Shown piece after piece: positions 7,783 to 8,454 of a stretch of 8,454 bases of DNA. A model generated the notes under the pieces. The model saw only the letters and a list, made by a program, of their open reading frames with translations. It was not told the origin of the DNA and did not search any database. A program made the translations under genes and the position numbers. Where the stretch lies: NCBI GenBank assembly GCA_028711675.1, contig JAQTRT010000134.1, positions 1 through 8,454 of the forward strand, written 5' to 3'. The DNA is from a bacterium. Lineage in GTDB: Bacteria > Spirochaetota > JAHITG01. How positions within the stretch are numbered: position 1 is the first letter of the stretch; each line of letters begins with the position of its first letter.

Positions 7783-7826
7783 ATTAAAGCTTGAAGGGAC
7801 AATCCTGTTCCGTAAATGATTTTATT

Positions 7827-8454
7827 TTATCCGGCCGTAAGTATTTTTTCCGCGGCGCGGACGCCTTTCCCTAATTCCAGCTTACAGCCCATGTTCCGCA
7901 GTCCCATCTCGCAGGCGGAAACAGCCGTAATGATATCGAATGTATTCACATAGCCCACGTGGCCGATCCGGAACATGGTTTCCGCGTATCCGTCCTGGCC
8001 GGGCGCGAAGATGACGTTGTATTTATCCTTGATCCGGGAGAGGAACCTGGAGCTGCTGATAGAACGGGGGAGCAGGACAGCGGTACAGACGTTTCCTCTG
8101 CTCTTTTCATTCAATAGTTTAAGTCCCATGGCCTTCATGGCTTCCCGGACAGCCCTGGAATAAAGGGCGTGCCTGGCCTGTATCTTTTTTAATCCTTCTT
8201 TCCTGATCATTTCCAGAGACCGTTCAAGCTGGAGAATAGCCATGATATTAGGAGTAAAGGGCGAATTGTTGTCACGGCCGCTTTTAACATATCTCCTCAG
8301 ATCGAAATAAAAGCAAGGCATGACGGATTGGTCGAGCAGTTTTTCCGCTTTCCGGCTGAAGCTTATGAAACCAAGTCCTGGCGGAAGCATAAGCGCTTTC
8401 TGTGAGGCGGAGACCGTTACATCCACGTTCCATTGGTCCATATGGAATTCTTCC
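7827..8454 (-). CDS. Class V PLP aminotransferase, alanine-glyoxylate/serine-pyruvate type, C-terminal 208 residues (5' end outside the window)
   Basis: The frame is open to the right edge; the ATG at 8441 is internal, because EEFH is encoded in frame before it. The segment begins at the PLP site: WNVDVTVSASQKALMLPPGLGF. The Lys codon at 8397-8399 is the expected Schiff-base lysine, and QKALMLPPGL is characteristic of the alanine-glyoxylate/serine-glyoxylate branch. The end shows the family signature FRIGHVGYVNTFDI followed by a helix (AVSACEMGL). These cytosolic enzymes move amino groups between alanine or serine and glyoxylate or pyruvate; the exact substrate cannot be read from this half. 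The missing N-terminal part should be about 170-180 residues. The gene ends with TAA, and no clear intrinsic terminator follows before the inverted-repeat element. Confidence 0.92.
   Translation of the reverse strand, partial: EEFHMDQWNVDVTVSASQKALMLPPGLGFISFSRKAEKLLDQSVMPCFYFDLRRYVKSGRDNNSPFTPNIMAILQLERSLEMIRKEGLKKIQARHALYSRAVREAMKAMGLKLLNEKSRGNVCTAVLLPRSISSSRFLSRIKDKYNVIFAPGQDGYAETMFRIGHVGYVNTFDIITAVSACEMGLRNMGCKLELGKGVRAAEKILTAG

Noticed and set aside
7608..7802. N-terminal extension of the apbE frame up to an ATG at 7802
   Set aside because: It translates the inverted-repeat element into low-plausibility sequence and would put 65 residues before an excellent lipoprotein signal starting at 7607.

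Overview
The window is bacterial DNA in which every supported gene lies on the minus strand, so the genes read right to left. Three successive products each carry an N-terminal lipoprotein signal peptide. Together with the DUF1318 and ApbE families, this suggests a diderm (Gram-negative type) bacterium. The relaxed lipoboxes (Leu-Phe-Ser-Cys and Phe-Ser-Gly-Cys) would fit a spirochaete or an uncultured phylum, but I cannot place it taxonomically. GC content looks moderate. No tRNA, rRNA, CRISPR array or complete insertion sequence was seen.

Layout in transcription order: (1) 8454-7827, the C-terminal 208 residues of a class V PLP aminotransferase of the alanine-glyoxylate/serine-pyruvate type. 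(2) A 219-bp intergenic region holding a long, nearly perfect inverted repeat with GC-rich hairpins in its centre; it looks like a MITE or other structured mobile repeat. (3) 7607-6663, a lipoprotein ApbE (FAD:protein FMN transferase) with all the usual motifs. (4) A short gap with a good sigma70-like promoter. (5) 6585-5968, a DUF1318 (YdbL-like) lipoprotein. (6) 5993 to beyond base 1, one unbroken reading frame of at least 1997 codons that overlaps the end of the DUF1318 gene by 26 bp. No gene-free stretch exceeds 300 bases.

The giant gene is the centre of interest. It encodes a predicted lipoprotein with, in order, a TolB/PD40-type beta-propeller containing an EF-hand-like calcium loop, about 1000 residues of TPR-like helical repeats, a complete CHAT-like domain lacking both catalytic residues, and a second CHAT domain with a canonical N-terminal half that runs off the window. 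Helical superhelix, then pseudo-protease, then protease is the arrangement seen in separase, a distant clan CD relative of CHAT, but here the protein carries an export and lipidation signal. The DUF1318 lipoprotein and this protein probably form a two-gene operon driven by the promoter at 6609-6636, suggesting that they work together at the cell envelope. The catalytic His and Cys of the second CHAT domain lie beyond the window, so whether the protein is an active protease cannot be decided here.
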